From contig DAOUDK010000073.1 in assembly GCA_034431315.1 (NCBI GenBank), positions 7,862 to 71,861 of the forward strand: a stretch of DNA of 64,000 nt, given 5' to 3'. The notes under the pieces were generated by a model, which was given only the letters and a program-made list of their open reading frames with translations, searched no databases and was not told the DNA's origin. A program made the position numbers and the translations under genes. Origin of the DNA: JAUWOY01 sp034431315 (GTDB taxonomy: Bacteria > Chloroflexota > Anaerolineae > VGOG01). Position 1 is the stretch's first letter. Each line of letters starts with the position of its first letter. Of the stretch, positions 24,769 through 34,100 are shown piece after piece.

Positions 24769-25101
24769 CTAATATTTGCGGAAGTCTCCGGACATTTTCA
24801 GGTCGAGTACGTTGGTCTCGGTTACCCGCCCTATCGTCTTGAACCAGGCGGAATCGTCCTCCTTGCCCTCAGGCGGGCTGGGGATTTCCCAGTCCTCTCC
24901 TGGCCCATAGCCGGCTGCTCGAAGGGCCTCTTCTATCGCGCTCGGCTCCAGACGGGTCGAGTCGTAGCCAACGACGACGCGCTTGAACGCGCTGCTGGCC
25001 ATGACCTCCTCCACGCCATCCAAGGGCAGCAAAGCCTCGCGTACAGCCTTGACGTGATGATCGGCGTACATCTTCGGTACGTGCAACACTGTCTTTTCCA
25101 C
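24769..25101 (-). CDS. HMA-like small protein without CxxC, in the acs operon
   Basis: 110 residues from GTG 25101 (AGGAGG upstream). Residues ~1-65 show the heavy-metal-associated ferredoxin-like pattern (TVLHVPKMYADHHVKAVREAL, then LDGVEEVMASSAFKRVVVGYD and an EEALRAAGYGP end), but the metal-binding MxCxxC loop is replaced by MYADHH. The C-terminal ~45 residues are unique and acidic, ending MSGDFRKY. The position between fhs and cooS suggests a maturation or metal-handling role for the Ni enzymes, perhaps with the His pair as ligand; this is inference from context. Confidence 0.75.
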   Translation of the reverse strand: MEKTVLHVPKMYADHHVKAVREALLPLDGVEEVMASSAFKRVVVGYDSTRLEPSAIEEALRAAGYGPGEDWEIPSPPEGKEDDSAWFKTIGRVTETNVLDLKMSGDFRKY

Positions 25102-25120
25102 GTTTGCGTTTCCTCCTTTG

Positions 25121-25183
25121 CTGGAAGTTGGACGTTGGATCGTCACCTTCCAACCTCTAATCTCCAACCTCCAATCTCTAAAA
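25121..25183. repeat. Inverted heptad array between fhs and the HMA-like gene
   Basis: Left TGGAAG, TTGGACG, TTGGATC; right TCCAACC, TCTAATC, TCCAACC, TCCAATC, TCTAAAA. Confidence 0.85.
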
Positions 25184-25246
25184 TGTTCAATTAGGCGGGG
25201 AGAGCGCCATTGCTCCCCCCGCCTCGATAGCACGGGGTCTAAGACT

Positions 25247-27142
25247 CTAGGACAGCCCCAGCACCTTGCCGGTTTCCAGGTCTATGTCAATGTCCGTGAA
25301 GACTGGCCTGGTGGGCAGGCCCGGCATGGTGCGCATCGTGCCGCACAGCGGGAACAGGAACCCCGCGCCTACGCTGGCCCGCACGTCGGTGATGGGCATC
25401 CGCCAGCCGCGCGGCGTGCCCTTGATGGCTGGATCGTGGGTGAACGAGAGGTGGGTCTTGGCCATGCAAAGCGGCAGGTGCGAGAGGCCCATGTCGGTGA
25501 AGAGCTTGATCTTGGCCTCCGCCTCGGCCGTATAGTCCACCCCGTCGGCGCGATAGATCTCGCGGACGATGGTTTCGATCTTTTCCTTGATGGACATATC
25601 GTCTGAGTAGAGGAACTTGAAGTTGACCGGCTTTTCGCAGGCCTTGACCACTGCTTCGGCCAGCGCCGCGCCGCCCTCGCCGCCTGTGGTCCAGACGTTG
25701 CTCTCGACGGCGTCCTCGGCGCCTGTCTCCGTGGCCCGCTGGCGAATCAGCTCGATCTCGGCGTCGGTATCGTTGGTGAAACGATTGATAGCCACCACCA
25801 CTGGCACGCCGAACTTGAGCGCGTTTTCGATGTGCTGCAGCAGGTTGGGCAGGCCCTTCTCCAGCAATTCCAGGTTCTCGTCGGTGTAAGCCTTGCTCAG
25901 TGGCTTGCCAGCGACGACCCTGGGCCCACCGCCGTGCATCTTTAGGGCGCGGACGGTGCAGACCAGCACCACACAGTTGGGCACCAACCCAGAGACGCGG
26001 CACTTGAGGTTCATAAACTTCTCCATGCCGCAGTCCGCCCCGAAGCCGGACTCAGTGACCACGTAGCCATCCGGCCCCATTATCTTGAGGGCGATTTTGT
26101 CGGCGATGATGGAGCTGTTGCCCTGGGCGATGTTGGCGAAAGGCCCGCAGTGGACAAAGGCCGGGCTGCCCATCAGTGTTTGCATCAGGTTGGGCATGAT
26201 GGCCTCTTTGAGCAGCACGGTCATCGCACCGGCTACGTTCAGATCCTCGGCCGTGATAGGCTCGACCTGCCCAACTTGGCGCAGGCCACCCTTTTTGCTC
26301 GTGCCGATGATGATGCGGCCCATGCGCTCGCGCAGGTCGGCCAGGTCGCTGCACATAGCCAGCGCGGCCATGATCTCGGAAGCCACGGTGATGTCGTACC
26401 CCGACTGGCGCGTGGGGCCATCGCCTTTCGCACCCAGGCCGATGATGATATTGCGCAGCGCGGCATCGGACACGTCCACCACCCGCCGCCACTGGATGGC
26501 GTCGGGGTCAATGTTCAAGCGGAACATCCGCTCCTTGTCCTCATCACTCAAATCGGAGGGCTTTTCCGACTCGATGCCCAGCTTTTCCAGCCGCTTGCGC
26601 ATGCTGGGCGTGTACTCATCATCCGGGCAGAGCGCTTTCGCCAAGAAGCTGGTACTCCAACGGTTTTCCTTCGCCAGTCGGTTGTCAATGGCCGCCGCCA
26701 GCAGGTTGTGGGCCGCGCCGACGGCGTGGATGTCGCCCGTCAGGTGCAAGTTGAAGTCCTCCATGGACACGACCTGGGCATAGCCGCCGCCGGCCGCGCC
26801 GCCCTTGATGCCGAAGGTCGGCCCCTGGGAAGGCTGACGGATGCAGGTGAAGACCTTCTTGCCCAAGTAGGCCAGCCCCTGGCTAACGCCGATGGTGGTG
26901 ACGGTCTTCCCTTCGCCCAGCGGGGTAGGTGTAATGGCTGTCACGTCAACGTACTTGGCATTGGGCCGATCCTTGAACCGCTCCAGCACACCCAGGTAGA
27001 CCTTGGCCTTGTACTTGCCGTGCAGGTCCAGATCATCCTCGGTGAGACCTATCTCCTCGGCCACCTCTCGGATGGGCTTCATATTGGCCGCCTGAGCGAT
27101 CTCAATGTCGCTAGGTACTGGCGACTTGACGTCTACTATCAT
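25247..27142 (-). CDS. fhs: Formate--tetrahydrofolate ligase
   Basis: 631 residues, somewhat longer than the ~557 usual in acetogens. It activates formate with ATP to 10-formyl-H4folate, the entry of the methyl branch. Visible: P-loop TPLGEGKTV, QPSQGPTFGIKGGAAGGGYAQ, FNLHLTGDIHA, RRVVDVSDAALRNI, and the C-terminal TMRTMPGLPTRP. It is the first gene of the fhs-HMA-cooS-acsB-acsD transcript, which has a near-consensus promoter and a ~95-base leader. RBS AAGGAGG precedes ATG 27142. Confidence 0.96.
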   Translation of the reverse strand: MIVDVKSPVPSDIEIAQAANMKPIREVAEEIGLTEDDLDLHGKYKAKVYLGVLERFKDRPNAKYVDVTAITPTPLGEGKTVTTIGVSQGLAYLGKKVFTCIRQPSQGPTFGIKGGAAGGGYAQVVSMEDFNLHLTGDIHAVGAAHNLLAAAIDNRLAKENRWSTSFLAKALCPDDEYTPSMRKRLEKLGIESEKPSDLSDEDKERMFRLNIDPDAIQWRRVVDVSDAALRNIIIGLGAKGDGPTRQSGYDITVASEIMAALAMCSDLADLRERMGRIIIGTSKKGGLRQVGQVEPITAEDLNVAGAMTVLLKEAIMPNLMQTLMGSPAFVHCGPFANIAQGNSSIIADKIALKIMGPDGYVVTESGFGADCGMEKFMNLKCRVSGLVPNCVVLVCTVRALKMHGGGPRVVAGKPLSKAYTDENLELLEKGLPNLLQHIENALKFGVPVVVAINRFTNDTDAEIELIRQRATETGAEDAVESNVWTTGGEGGAALAEAVVKACEKPVNFKFLYSDDMSIKEKIETIVREIYRADGVDYTAEAEAKIKLFTDMGLSHLPLCMAKTHLSFTHDPAIKGTPRGWRMPITDVRASVGAGFLFPLCGTMRTMPGLPTRPVFTDIDIDLETGKVLGLS

Positions 27143-27243
27143 TCGTGCCTCCTTGTAAATGATTTGTTTTTATTATTGGCATCATGTTCGTCAAGGGCAT
27201 GATGCATTGCTTGCACTTGTCTCACTACTCGCAGCACCGCGTT

Positions 27244-27272
27244 ATATTACCACAGGGAAGAGGGATTGTCAA
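27244..27272 (-). promoter_or_regulatory. Promoter of the fhs-cooS-acsBD operon
   Basis: Minus strand TTGACA (27272-27267), 17 bp, TAATAT (27249-27244). The leader contains the inverted repeat GCATCATG / CATGATGC (27179-27186, 27198-27205). Confidence 0.82.
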
Positions 27273-27294
27273 ACTGATTGCGCCGTTCCCTGCT

Positions 27295-28176
27295 CTAGTG
27301 CGCTACCTGCCGCCTGGCTGCCTCAATCACATTCTTCACCAGCATGATGTTGGTCATGGGGCCTGTGCCGCCAGGCACCGGGGTGATCATCCCGGCCACT
27401 TCAACTGCCTCATCGTAGGCCACGTCGCCCACCATTTTGCCCTCCACATCGTTGACGCCAAAGTCAACCACCACCGCCCCCGGCTTGATCCAGTCGCCTC
27501 GGATCATCTCAGGCCGGCCCACGGCCGCGCACAGGATGTCTGCCTGGCGGCAAACAGCCGCCAGGTCCACGGTGCGGGAGTGGCAGACAGTGACCGTGGC
27601 ATTCTCGCGCAGCAACAGCAGGGCCATCGGCTTGCCGACGATGCTGGAGCGGCCCACCACCACGGCGTGCTTGCCCTTGAGTTCGACGTCGTACCGGCGC
27701 ATCAGCTCCATGCCGCCAGCCGGCGTGGCCGGCACGAAAAACGGCCTCACGCCCGCCGGTCGCCCAGCCGGGGCCGCCAGCGCCAGCCGTCCGGCGTTGA
27801 CCTCGTGCACGCCGTCCACATCCTTGTCAGGCGACAGGGCCGCTTTGACCGCCGCTTCGTCAATCCCTTTGGGCATTGGCTCCTGCACCATGATGCCGTG
27901 GACGACGGGGTCCGCGTTCAGCCTGGTGACCAGGGCCACCAACTCTTCCTGGGTGGCCGTCCCGGGCAGCACGTGGAGCTGGGCTTCCATGCCTCGGCCC
28001 GCCATCGTCTTTTTGATGGCGTTGGAGTACCACACCGAGCCTGGGTCCTCGCCCGCTCTCACCACAGCGATGGTGGGAGTAACGCCATACTTCTCCTTGA
28101 ATGTGGCAACTTCTTCATTTAGCTCTGCGCGCATGGTCTTGGCCAGAGCTCGACCATCCAGAATCGTTGCGGTCAT
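27295..28176 (-). CDS. folD: Bifunctional methylenetetrahydrofolate dehydrogenase / methenyl-H4folate cyclohydrolase
   Basis: 293 residues. Family signatures are present: SVWYSNAIKKTM (the YxxxK catalytic pair), VHGIMVQEPMP, DVDGVHEVN, GRSSIVGKPMALLLL for nucleotide binding and PVPGGTGPMT. It converts 10-formyl/methenyl-H4folate to methylene-H4folate. Its ATG overlaps the stop of the upstream 148-residue gene (ATGA), so the two are translationally coupled. A separate cyclohydrolase-type protein (FchA) is encoded just upstream, so the cyclohydrolase step may be duplicated. Confidence 0.95.
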   Translation of the reverse strand: MTATILDGRALAKTMRAELNEEVATFKEKYGVTPTIAVVRAGEDPGSVWYSNAIKKTMAGRGMEAQLHVLPGTATQEELVALVTRLNADPVVHGIMVQEPMPKGIDEAAVKAALSPDKDVDGVHEVNAGRLALAAPAGRPAGVRPFFVPATPAGGMELMRRYDVELKGKHAVVVGRSSIVGKPMALLLLRENATVTVCHSRTVDLAAVCRQADILCAAVGRPEMIRGDWIKPGAVVVDFGVNDVEGKMVGDVAYDEAVEVAGMITPVPGGTGPMTNIMLVKNVIEAARRQVAH

Positions 28177-28619
28177 TTATCGTCTCCTTTCGTCTCTCGG
28201 ATCGCCCTCGCCGGAGCGAGGGGCCTTTCAGTTGGAACTTCATAGGTCAAGACAGGGTGTTCTGCTTCTTCCCGTTCGTGCATCGGGTCGAGGACGTAGC
28301 GTTGGTACAGCTTGGCCCTGATCTCTTTGTAAGAAGCGCCCTCGATGGTGTAGACCTCCTCGGAGAGGCGGTAGCGGTCGGCGTGGTCGGAGAAGACTTT
28401 GTCGTACTCCTCCAACGGGGGCCCCACAGCTCCGAACTCTCTCTCCCTGGCAGCGATGTCATCCCATTCTCGCCAATTCACTTTTACATCACCGACCCCA
28501 GCGACAGGAACAGTGACCAGGGGAGAGTCATGGTAAGTTCTCTCGTAGACCGCTCCTGCATCCGCCCATCTCCCTAGCTCATTTTTGGTCTGCAATATGC
28601 GATATCTACTGAGTGCCAT
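28173..28619 (-). CDS. Uncharacterised 148-residue protein coupled to folD
   Basis: Not recognised. Soluble, charged, with Trp/Tyr-rich segments (VNWREWDDIAAREREFG, LSEEVYTIEGASYKEI, LYQRYVLDP) and no Cys cluster, signal peptide or membrane helix. Coding is supported by composition, an AAGGA site before ATG 28619 and the 4-bp ATGA overlap with folD. Its place between fchA and folD suggests a link to the folate branch, but there is no motif that supports a function. Confidence 0.65.
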   Translation of the reverse strand: MALSRYRILQTKNELGRWADAGAVYERTYHDSPLVTVPVAGVGDVKVNWREWDDIAAREREFGAVGPPLEEYDKVFSDHADRYRLSEEVYTIEGASYKEIRAKLYQRYVLDPMHEREEAEHPVLTYEVPTERPLAPARAIRETKGDDK

Positions 28620-28645
28620 GTTCCTTGATCAGGTCACGACTAGAA

Positions 28646-28720
28646 ATATGACAGCGAATTCAAGGATTTATCGAATTCAGACCTGCCGATTCGGTAAATC
28701 CCCGCGATTCGTTGTCATAT
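28646..28720. mobile_element. 75-bp hairpin element with terminal inverted repeats (MITE-like)
   Basis: Terminal inverted repeat ATATGACAGCGAATT / GATTCGTTGTCATAT with an inner pair GGATTTATCGAATT / GATTCGGTAAATCC, so the whole element folds into one hairpin. The same ends flank the nested element at 56351-56669. It occupies most of the spacer between fchA and the 148-residue gene. Confidence 0.7.
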
Positions 28721-28807
28721 TGGCCCCGTGACCAATTCAGCAACACTCGACAGGGACACTAGCAGCAACCAACGAGCCGCCAGTCCACCACTCGTCGGCC
28801 AACTAAC

Positions 28808-29434
28808 TCACAGCTTCTCCACCACGAAGTCGTAGATCTCGTCGCGCATGACGCCTTTGCCTTCCAGCAGGCTGTCGAGCTTGGCGCGCCTCTCGGCGAC
28901 GAACTCCTCGTCCTTGAGGGAGCCCAGGTTGATGAGCACGTTGAGAGCCGCGCTGCGCAGGGCGGCTTCGGCCATCAGCACCGCCACGCCCGCGTCGCTC
29001 ACAGCCCAGACGTTGCCCTTTTCGGCAGCGGGCCTGCACAGGTACATGACCTTGACCGCCGCCTCGGCGATGCGCAGCGGCACGTCGGTGGCGCCTTTCA
29101 GCGCCTCCTGCATGGCCCTGGCCCGCTCGGCCTTCTGCTCCTCGGTCTGGCGAGGCATCTTGGCCGCTTGTGAGTAGGCGGTGTAGGCCTTGACATCCTC
29201 TTCCAGCAGGTCGGTCAGCTCCTTGCGCAGCGCCTCCGACTTTTCCAGCAGCGCCTCGATGTCTTCCTGCACGTCAGCGTATTTCTTCTTGCCCAGCGTC
29301 AGGTTGCAGACCATGCTGACCAGCGCCGCGCCCAAAGCGCCTGACAGGGCCGCCGCACTCCCACCGCCGGGGGCGGGAGCTGAACTGGATAGCTCGTCCA
29401 GGAAAGTAGTTACGGGTTTTTCGGTTAACATCAT
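28808..29434 (-). CDS. fchA: Methenyltetrahydrofolate cyclohydrolase / formiminotransferase-cyclodeaminase family
   Basis: 208 residues, all-helical FTCD_C family. The start carries the signature FLDELSSSAPAPGGGSAAALSGALGAALVSMV, followed by AEKGNVWAVSDAGVAVLMAEAALRSAALNVLINL. In Wood-Ljungdahl gene sets it usually supplies methenyl-H4folate cyclohydrolase activity. Two ATGs lie side by side; GGAGG precedes them. A small unlisted reading frame ends in an ATGA overlap with this start. Confidence 0.93.
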   Translation of the reverse strand: MMLTEKPVTTFLDELSSSAPAPGGGSAAALSGALGAALVSMVCNLTLGKKKYADVQEDIEALLEKSEALRKELTDLLEEDVKAYTAYSQAAKMPRQTEEQKAERARAMQEALKGATDVPLRIAEAAVKVMYLCRPAAEKGNVWAVSDAGVAVLMAEAALRSAALNVLINLGSLKDEEFVAERRAKLDSLLEGKGVMRDEIYDFVVEKL

Positions 29435-29601
29435 TGTTCCTCCATTTGCTGGTTTAAGAATAGGACAAACTGGATAGGATTACCAGAGGGGTCAATTTCC
29501 AAAATCGCGAGGACTGGAGAGGACGTCTCACAGCGAGGTTTGAGAGCCAAAGCTCCAAAAGGAGTGAGCTCGTAGATGTGTTTGGCTTGGTCGAGGAGCA
29601 C
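29431..29601 (-). CDS. Small reading frame overlapping the fchA start (56 residues, unknown)
   Basis: GTG 29601 with GGAGGAG just upstream; the stop TGA overlaps the fchA ATG. The translation (for example HIYELTPFGALALKP, VLAILEIDPSGNPIQFVLFL) has the look of a real C-terminal domain. Only a single-base shift separates it from an ATG-started frame at 29651, so it may be the end of a gene broken by a frameshift. No family recognised. Confidence 0.35.
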   Translation of the reverse strand: MLLDQAKHIYELTPFGALALKPRCETSSPVLAILEIDPSGNPIQFVLFLNQQMEEQ

Positions 29602-29689
29602 GCTCTCCTCCAGAATGGGAATTTCAGGCGCTTGTCACCAGTTGACAGCATAAAGAGACAGGTTTGTCTGCCCGTCTCTCGGCCTGGGT

Positions 29690-29718
29690 ATTATATCACA
29701 AAATTTTCTAACAGGCAA
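29690..29718 (-). promoter_or_regulatory. Promoter upstream of fchA
   Basis: Minus strand TTGCCT (29718-29713), 17 bp, TATAAT (29695-29690). Confidence 0.6.
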
Positions 29719-29751
29719 ATTATTTTTCAACCTGTGCGGTTTAGGTTGGGA

Positions 29752-29780
29752 TGGACATTTTGGTGGAAATAGGGTAGAAT
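29752..29780 (+). promoter_or_regulatory. Promoter of the PDZ membrane protein gene
   Basis: TGGACA (29752-29757), 17 bp, TAGAAT (29775-29780). The ribosome site AAGGGAG follows before ATG 29808. Confidence 0.7.
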
Positions 29781-29807
29781 AATGGGCAAAGCTGAAAGGG
29801 AGCTGCT

Positions 29808-31067
29808 ATGGAGACGCTGGCTGACAAAAGCTCTATCATCCCCAGGGATGCCCGGACCTTCCTGAGAAGGCTACCACTTTTTGTGCTGGCTCTGCTGGTA
29901 TTTGGGGTCGGTCTCGCCTCGTATGTCCATGAGCTAAATCTGCCGGCCCTGGGCTTCAACTGGAACAACACTGATGGCGTTGTGTTTGCGGTTCGTGAAG
30001 GCGGTCCAGTGGAGCGGGCAGGCTTGCAAAGAGGTGACATTTTTCTCCGTTTGGAGGGTGTACCCCTGGACGAGAGGGATAGGTTCAGGCAGGCTTGGAA
30101 AGAGATCAGGAGCCATCAGGCTGCCTCCATCACAATTGAGCGCGGCGGGCAGGAGAAGTCCTTAACCTTTGCCGTCGAGGCCATGCCTCCCTTCCTGGAG
30201 GGCTATGGCATTTACTACCTGATAGCTCTGGTCTTCTGGATCGCGGGCGTTCTCGCCTATCTCAGTCGAGGCCAGGACAGGGTGGCGACAGTTTACCTCG
30301 TGTTCTGCCTGGCGGCAGCGGTGGCTTCTTTTACCAACACCAACGTCAACGTCTCTTTCGTACGCTGGGCCAACGTGTTGCAGCGGGTCAGCACGGGTCT
30401 GGTGGTGGGCCTCTTCCTGCACTTTTCCATCGCCTTCCCTGAGGAAAAGCGGATAGGCCAAAAGTGGCGGATCCCCATCCTGGCTTCGTTCTATCTGCCA
30501 GGGCTGGTATTGGGTTGTTTGAACGCCTACCTATTCCCCTTGCAGCTCAAAGGGGAGTTTGACTTATTGTTCGACCTGCTCTTCCTCAGCCCGGCCCTGG
30601 GCTTCTTGGGCTGGATCGGCATTTCAGTTCACACCTACGTGACCACGGTGTCTGCGGAGGTTAAGGAGCAACTGCGGGAGATGGGAGTGGGGATTACCCT
30701 CACCCTCCTGCCCTTCATCGTGATGCTGGTATCCAACGTCCTGGCGGGTAGAGCCCTGGTAGATGCCCGCATCGTCGTCACATCTGCCATAGCCTTTCCC
30801 ATGGCCCTCACCTACGCCATCCTCAAACAGCGCTCGTTGCTGGACATAGACCGCCTCGTCCGTTGGGGGTTGGTTTATACCATGCTGGGCATAACGGTGG
30901 TAGCCCTTTACATTTTGATGGTCGGCCTACTGGCGCGCCTGTTCAGAGCAGCCATATCCTGGAGAGCCTTGCTCATCGCTCTAGTCTCCGCCATAATCAT
31001 CGCCTTCCTCGCTGCTCCCCTGAGGAACAGGCTGCAAATCCTGGTCGAGCGCCTCTTCTGGCGGTAA
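29808..31067 (+). CDS. PDZ-domain multi-pass membrane protein, sensor-like without a kinase
   Basis: 419 residues. One N-terminal membrane helix (~22-42), a PDZ domain (~50-125: GVVFAVREGGPVERAGLQRGDIFLRLEG), then about eight further hydrophobic segments. This PDZ plus multi-TM arrangement, ending LRNRLQILVERLFWR, is familiar from the input half of some Chloroflexota histidine kinases and regulators, where GAF and kinase domains follow; here a stop follows at once. It may be a stand-alone sensor or a truncated kinase. The STAND ATPase gene begins 68 bp downstream from its own promoter. Confidence 0.8.
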   Translation: METLADKSSIIPRDARTFLRRLPLFVLALLVFGVGLASYVHELNLPALGFNWNNTDGVVFAVREGGPVERAGLQRGDIFLRLEGVPLDERDRFRQAWKEIRSHQAASITIERGGQEKSLTFAVEAMPPFLEGYGIYYLIALVFWIAGVLAYLSRGQDRVATVYLVFCLAAAVASFTNTNVNVSFVRWANVLQRVSTGLVVGLFLHFSIAFPEEKRIGQKWRIPILASFYLPGLVLGCLNAYLFPLQLKGEFDLLFDLLFLSPALGFLGWIGISVHTYVTTVSAEVKEQLREMGVGITLTLLPFIVMLVSNVLAGRALVDARIVVTSAIAFPMALTYAILKQRSLLDIDRLVRWGLVYTMLGITVVALYILMVGLLARLFRAAISWRALLIALVSAIIIAFLAAPLRNRLQILVERLFWR

Positions 31068-31074
31068 GCGCTCG

Positions 31075-31104
31075 TTGGACAAAAGCGTCGTTTTGGGATA
31101 TAAT
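31075..31104 (+). promoter_or_regulatory. Promoter of the STAND ATPase gene
   Basis: TTGGAC (31075-31080), 18 bp spacer, perfect TATAAT (31099-31104). It rules out the open reading frame upstream of ATG 31136 as coding. Confidence 0.8.
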
Positions 31105-31135
31105 AAGTTTGCTTCAGACCAAAGGAGAAATCGCC

Positions 31136-34100
31136 ATGGAATTAGACTATACCAAAGCAGCACTTCAACAGAGGCTCAAATACAAAGTCGGTAGAGATTT
31201 CGAAACCGCCACCTTTGAGCGATCTCTTGATGCCCTTATCGCTGGCCAGGACGCTGACCCTGCGGCGGGCACATATCGTGTCCTCTTCCTTTTCGGAGAA
31301 GGTGGCATCGGCAAATCCTTTCTGTTATCGCTCTTTGCCAGCCTCTGCAAAGATAAAGACGTCCCTTTCGTGCAGTTAGATGCCCTCGACATCAGAGGCC
31401 AGCCTCGGTACCTAACCCTCCCCGACTTCCTGAAAGGCCTTTGCCTGGAGCTGGAAGAAAATACTTGGGCTCGCCGCCTGTTGAGCAAGTCCTTTTCAAG
31501 ATTCGGCGAGGCATGGCGGGCTTATAAGGATACCGAGAGCCGCCTTAAGAGGCAGGAACCGATGTCGGGCCTGGAGGTTCCTGACGAAGACCTGATTGAC
31601 GTCACCGCCCGTGCTGTTGGCGCAGTTGGGAGCCAGGTCCTGGGCATCCCTACCGTCGTAGGGGAACATGTGGCCGAGTTTGGGGTGGCAGGTTCGCGCT
31701 GGGCTATCAGTGCGCTGCGTCGTAGTATACGTCGGACGGCTGACCTTGACCTTCTGTATGAACATTGGGAGCGTCTCGAGGTTGCACTGTTTCAAGACTT
31801 AGCCGACGCTCTAGGCAACCGTCCCATAGTACTTCTGCTGGATTCCTACGATGAACTCTCGGATATCGAGCCCGATGTCCACAGATTCTTGTTCCAGCGT
31901 CTCAAGGTGAAACGCCTCATTGTCTTAGCAGCACGGCGCCGTCCGGGGCCTTTCCTGCAGCAGGCCTTACTTACCTATTTCTGGCCTCGGTTAGTTCCTG
32001 ATTTCACTCCTGAGGAGGCGCGAACCTATCTCATTGATAAGCGAGGCGTCACTGACTCTGAGGTTGTAGATGCCGTCGTAGAACTGGCCCTCGGCTTGCC
32101 CTTGGCCCTGGGCATCGCCGGCGATGCGATTTCAACACTCTCTGACCCACGCCAAGCCCTCGATTGGGTCCGGTCTGGAGCCCCAGGGCGGGCACAGATT
32201 GTCGCCCACATCGCCGAATGGCTGTTGCGAACTCTGAGCGAACACCGTCGCCATTTGATGTTTGCCTGTGCGGTTCTTGGCGAGTTTGACCGCGAGATAC
32301 TGGGCAAGGTTCACGGCGACCAGGTGGTCGCTGAGGATCTGGCCTGGTTAGAAAACCTATCATTTGTGACCACTGAGCGTGGCCGTTTGAGGCTCCATGA
32401 TCGGGTGCGCCGCTTCCTCTTGGAATATCTTCGGGATCTTCCTGGGGACGACTATTGCCGCCTTCAAGAGCGAGCGGCACTCAGCTATCAGGAACTGCTA
32501 GAGGGATTGCCTAAGTTAGAGAAACCCCATGAGGATGATAATTGGCGCGACTGGACCATGGCCAAAGCGTATCACTGGCTTATGACCGGGACTGAGAAGG
32601 GTTCTGATGTCTTCTACGATACCATAGCCGACGCCCTCTGGGAACAAGAAGCAACCTTTGCCGTCAAGTTACTCGAAGCTGCCGTCAGTCCCCCAAGCAT
32701 CGAAACTAAAAAGGAGCCTCTTCAGTTCTTACTGGCAGGCTGCCGGGCTTATGCTCAGGAGGATTATGCCAAGGCCGAATCACCCTTTCAGCATCTGGCC
32801 GAGGTTGCCGGCCGCAGCGCGCGCCTAGAGCAGATTGCCAACGACATGCTTGGAGAGCTCTATAGTCGGATGGATGACCGTGAAAGGGCTGCCATTACAC
32901 ATTACCAGAAAGCTCTGAGCTTGTTTGAAACCTTTGGAGAAGATCTCAAAGTGGCAACCACTTTGGTCAACCAGGGTAGAGTCTACCAGCAACTAGAGGA
33001 GTGGGGGACGGCTATCACGTTGTTCAAACGAGCGGCGGATATCTGCGAATGCCTTAGTGAATATGAGATGCAGAGCAGTGCACTCATCTGGGGGGCCATA
33101 GCATATAGGGATTGGGGAAGATATGAAGAGGCGTTACAATACCATAAACAAGCCCTAGAAGCGGGCGAAGAGTCTCGTAAGCCCGAGCAGGTGGCCTGGG
33201 CTCGTCGTGAGCGAGCTCTAACTCTACGAACGGCGGGGCGATACGACGAGGCGGTGAAAGAGCACCGGCAGAACATCGAGGAGTGCACCCGAGCAGGACA
33301 GTCAGATTGGGCAGCCTATGCACGGCGAGAGTTAGGGGTTACCCTGCGGGGAGCAGGACGCTATGATGAGGCCATCTCCGAAGGGCAGCAAGCCATTGAG
33401 GAGTTGATCCAACTTGGGCAGGCTGACAGCGCAGCCTATGCACGGCGGGAGTTGGGAGTCACCTTGCAGCAAGCAGGGCACTACGATGAGGCCATCTCCG
33501 AAGGGCAGCAAGCCATTGAGGAACTCACACAACTAGGTCGTGAGGCAGAAGCAGCCAATGCGCGGTATGTGCTGGCTCAGGCCTACCGGGCTGCAGGACG
33601 CTACGATGAAGCGGTGAGGGAGCACCAAAAGAACATCAAGGAGCGCACCCGGCTGGGGCAGCCCGACGAGGCAGCGTATGCACGGTGGGAACTAGGGATC
33701 ACCTTGCGGGAAGCAGGGCGCTATGATGAGGCCATCTCCGAAGGGCAGCAGACCATCGAGGAGTTGACCCAACTGGGTCGTGAGACAGGGGTGGCCTATG
33801 CACGGTATGTGCTGGCTCAGACCTACCGGGCTGCAGGACGCTACGATGAAGCGGTGGGGGAGCACCAGCAGAACATTGAGGAGCACACTCGGCTGGGGCA
33901 GCCCGACCAAGCAGCCTATGCATGGCGGGAGTTGGGAGTCACCTTGCGGCAAGCAGGACGCTATGATGAGGCCATCTCCGAAGGACAGCAAGCCATCGAG
34001 GAACTCACACAACTAGGTCGTGAGGCAGGGGCAGACTATGCTCGGTATGTGCTGGCTCAGACCTATCGGGCTGCAGGACGCTACGATGAAGCAGTGAGAG

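Noticed and set aside
29454..29651. 65-codon minus-strand frame before fchA
   Set aside because: The other phase gives a more protein-like translation and couples to fchA; this frame has none of that support.
30863..31135. N-terminal extension of the STAND ATPase gene
   Set aside because: It overlaps the PDZ gene in another frame and lies upstream of the TTGGAC-18-TATAAT promoter.
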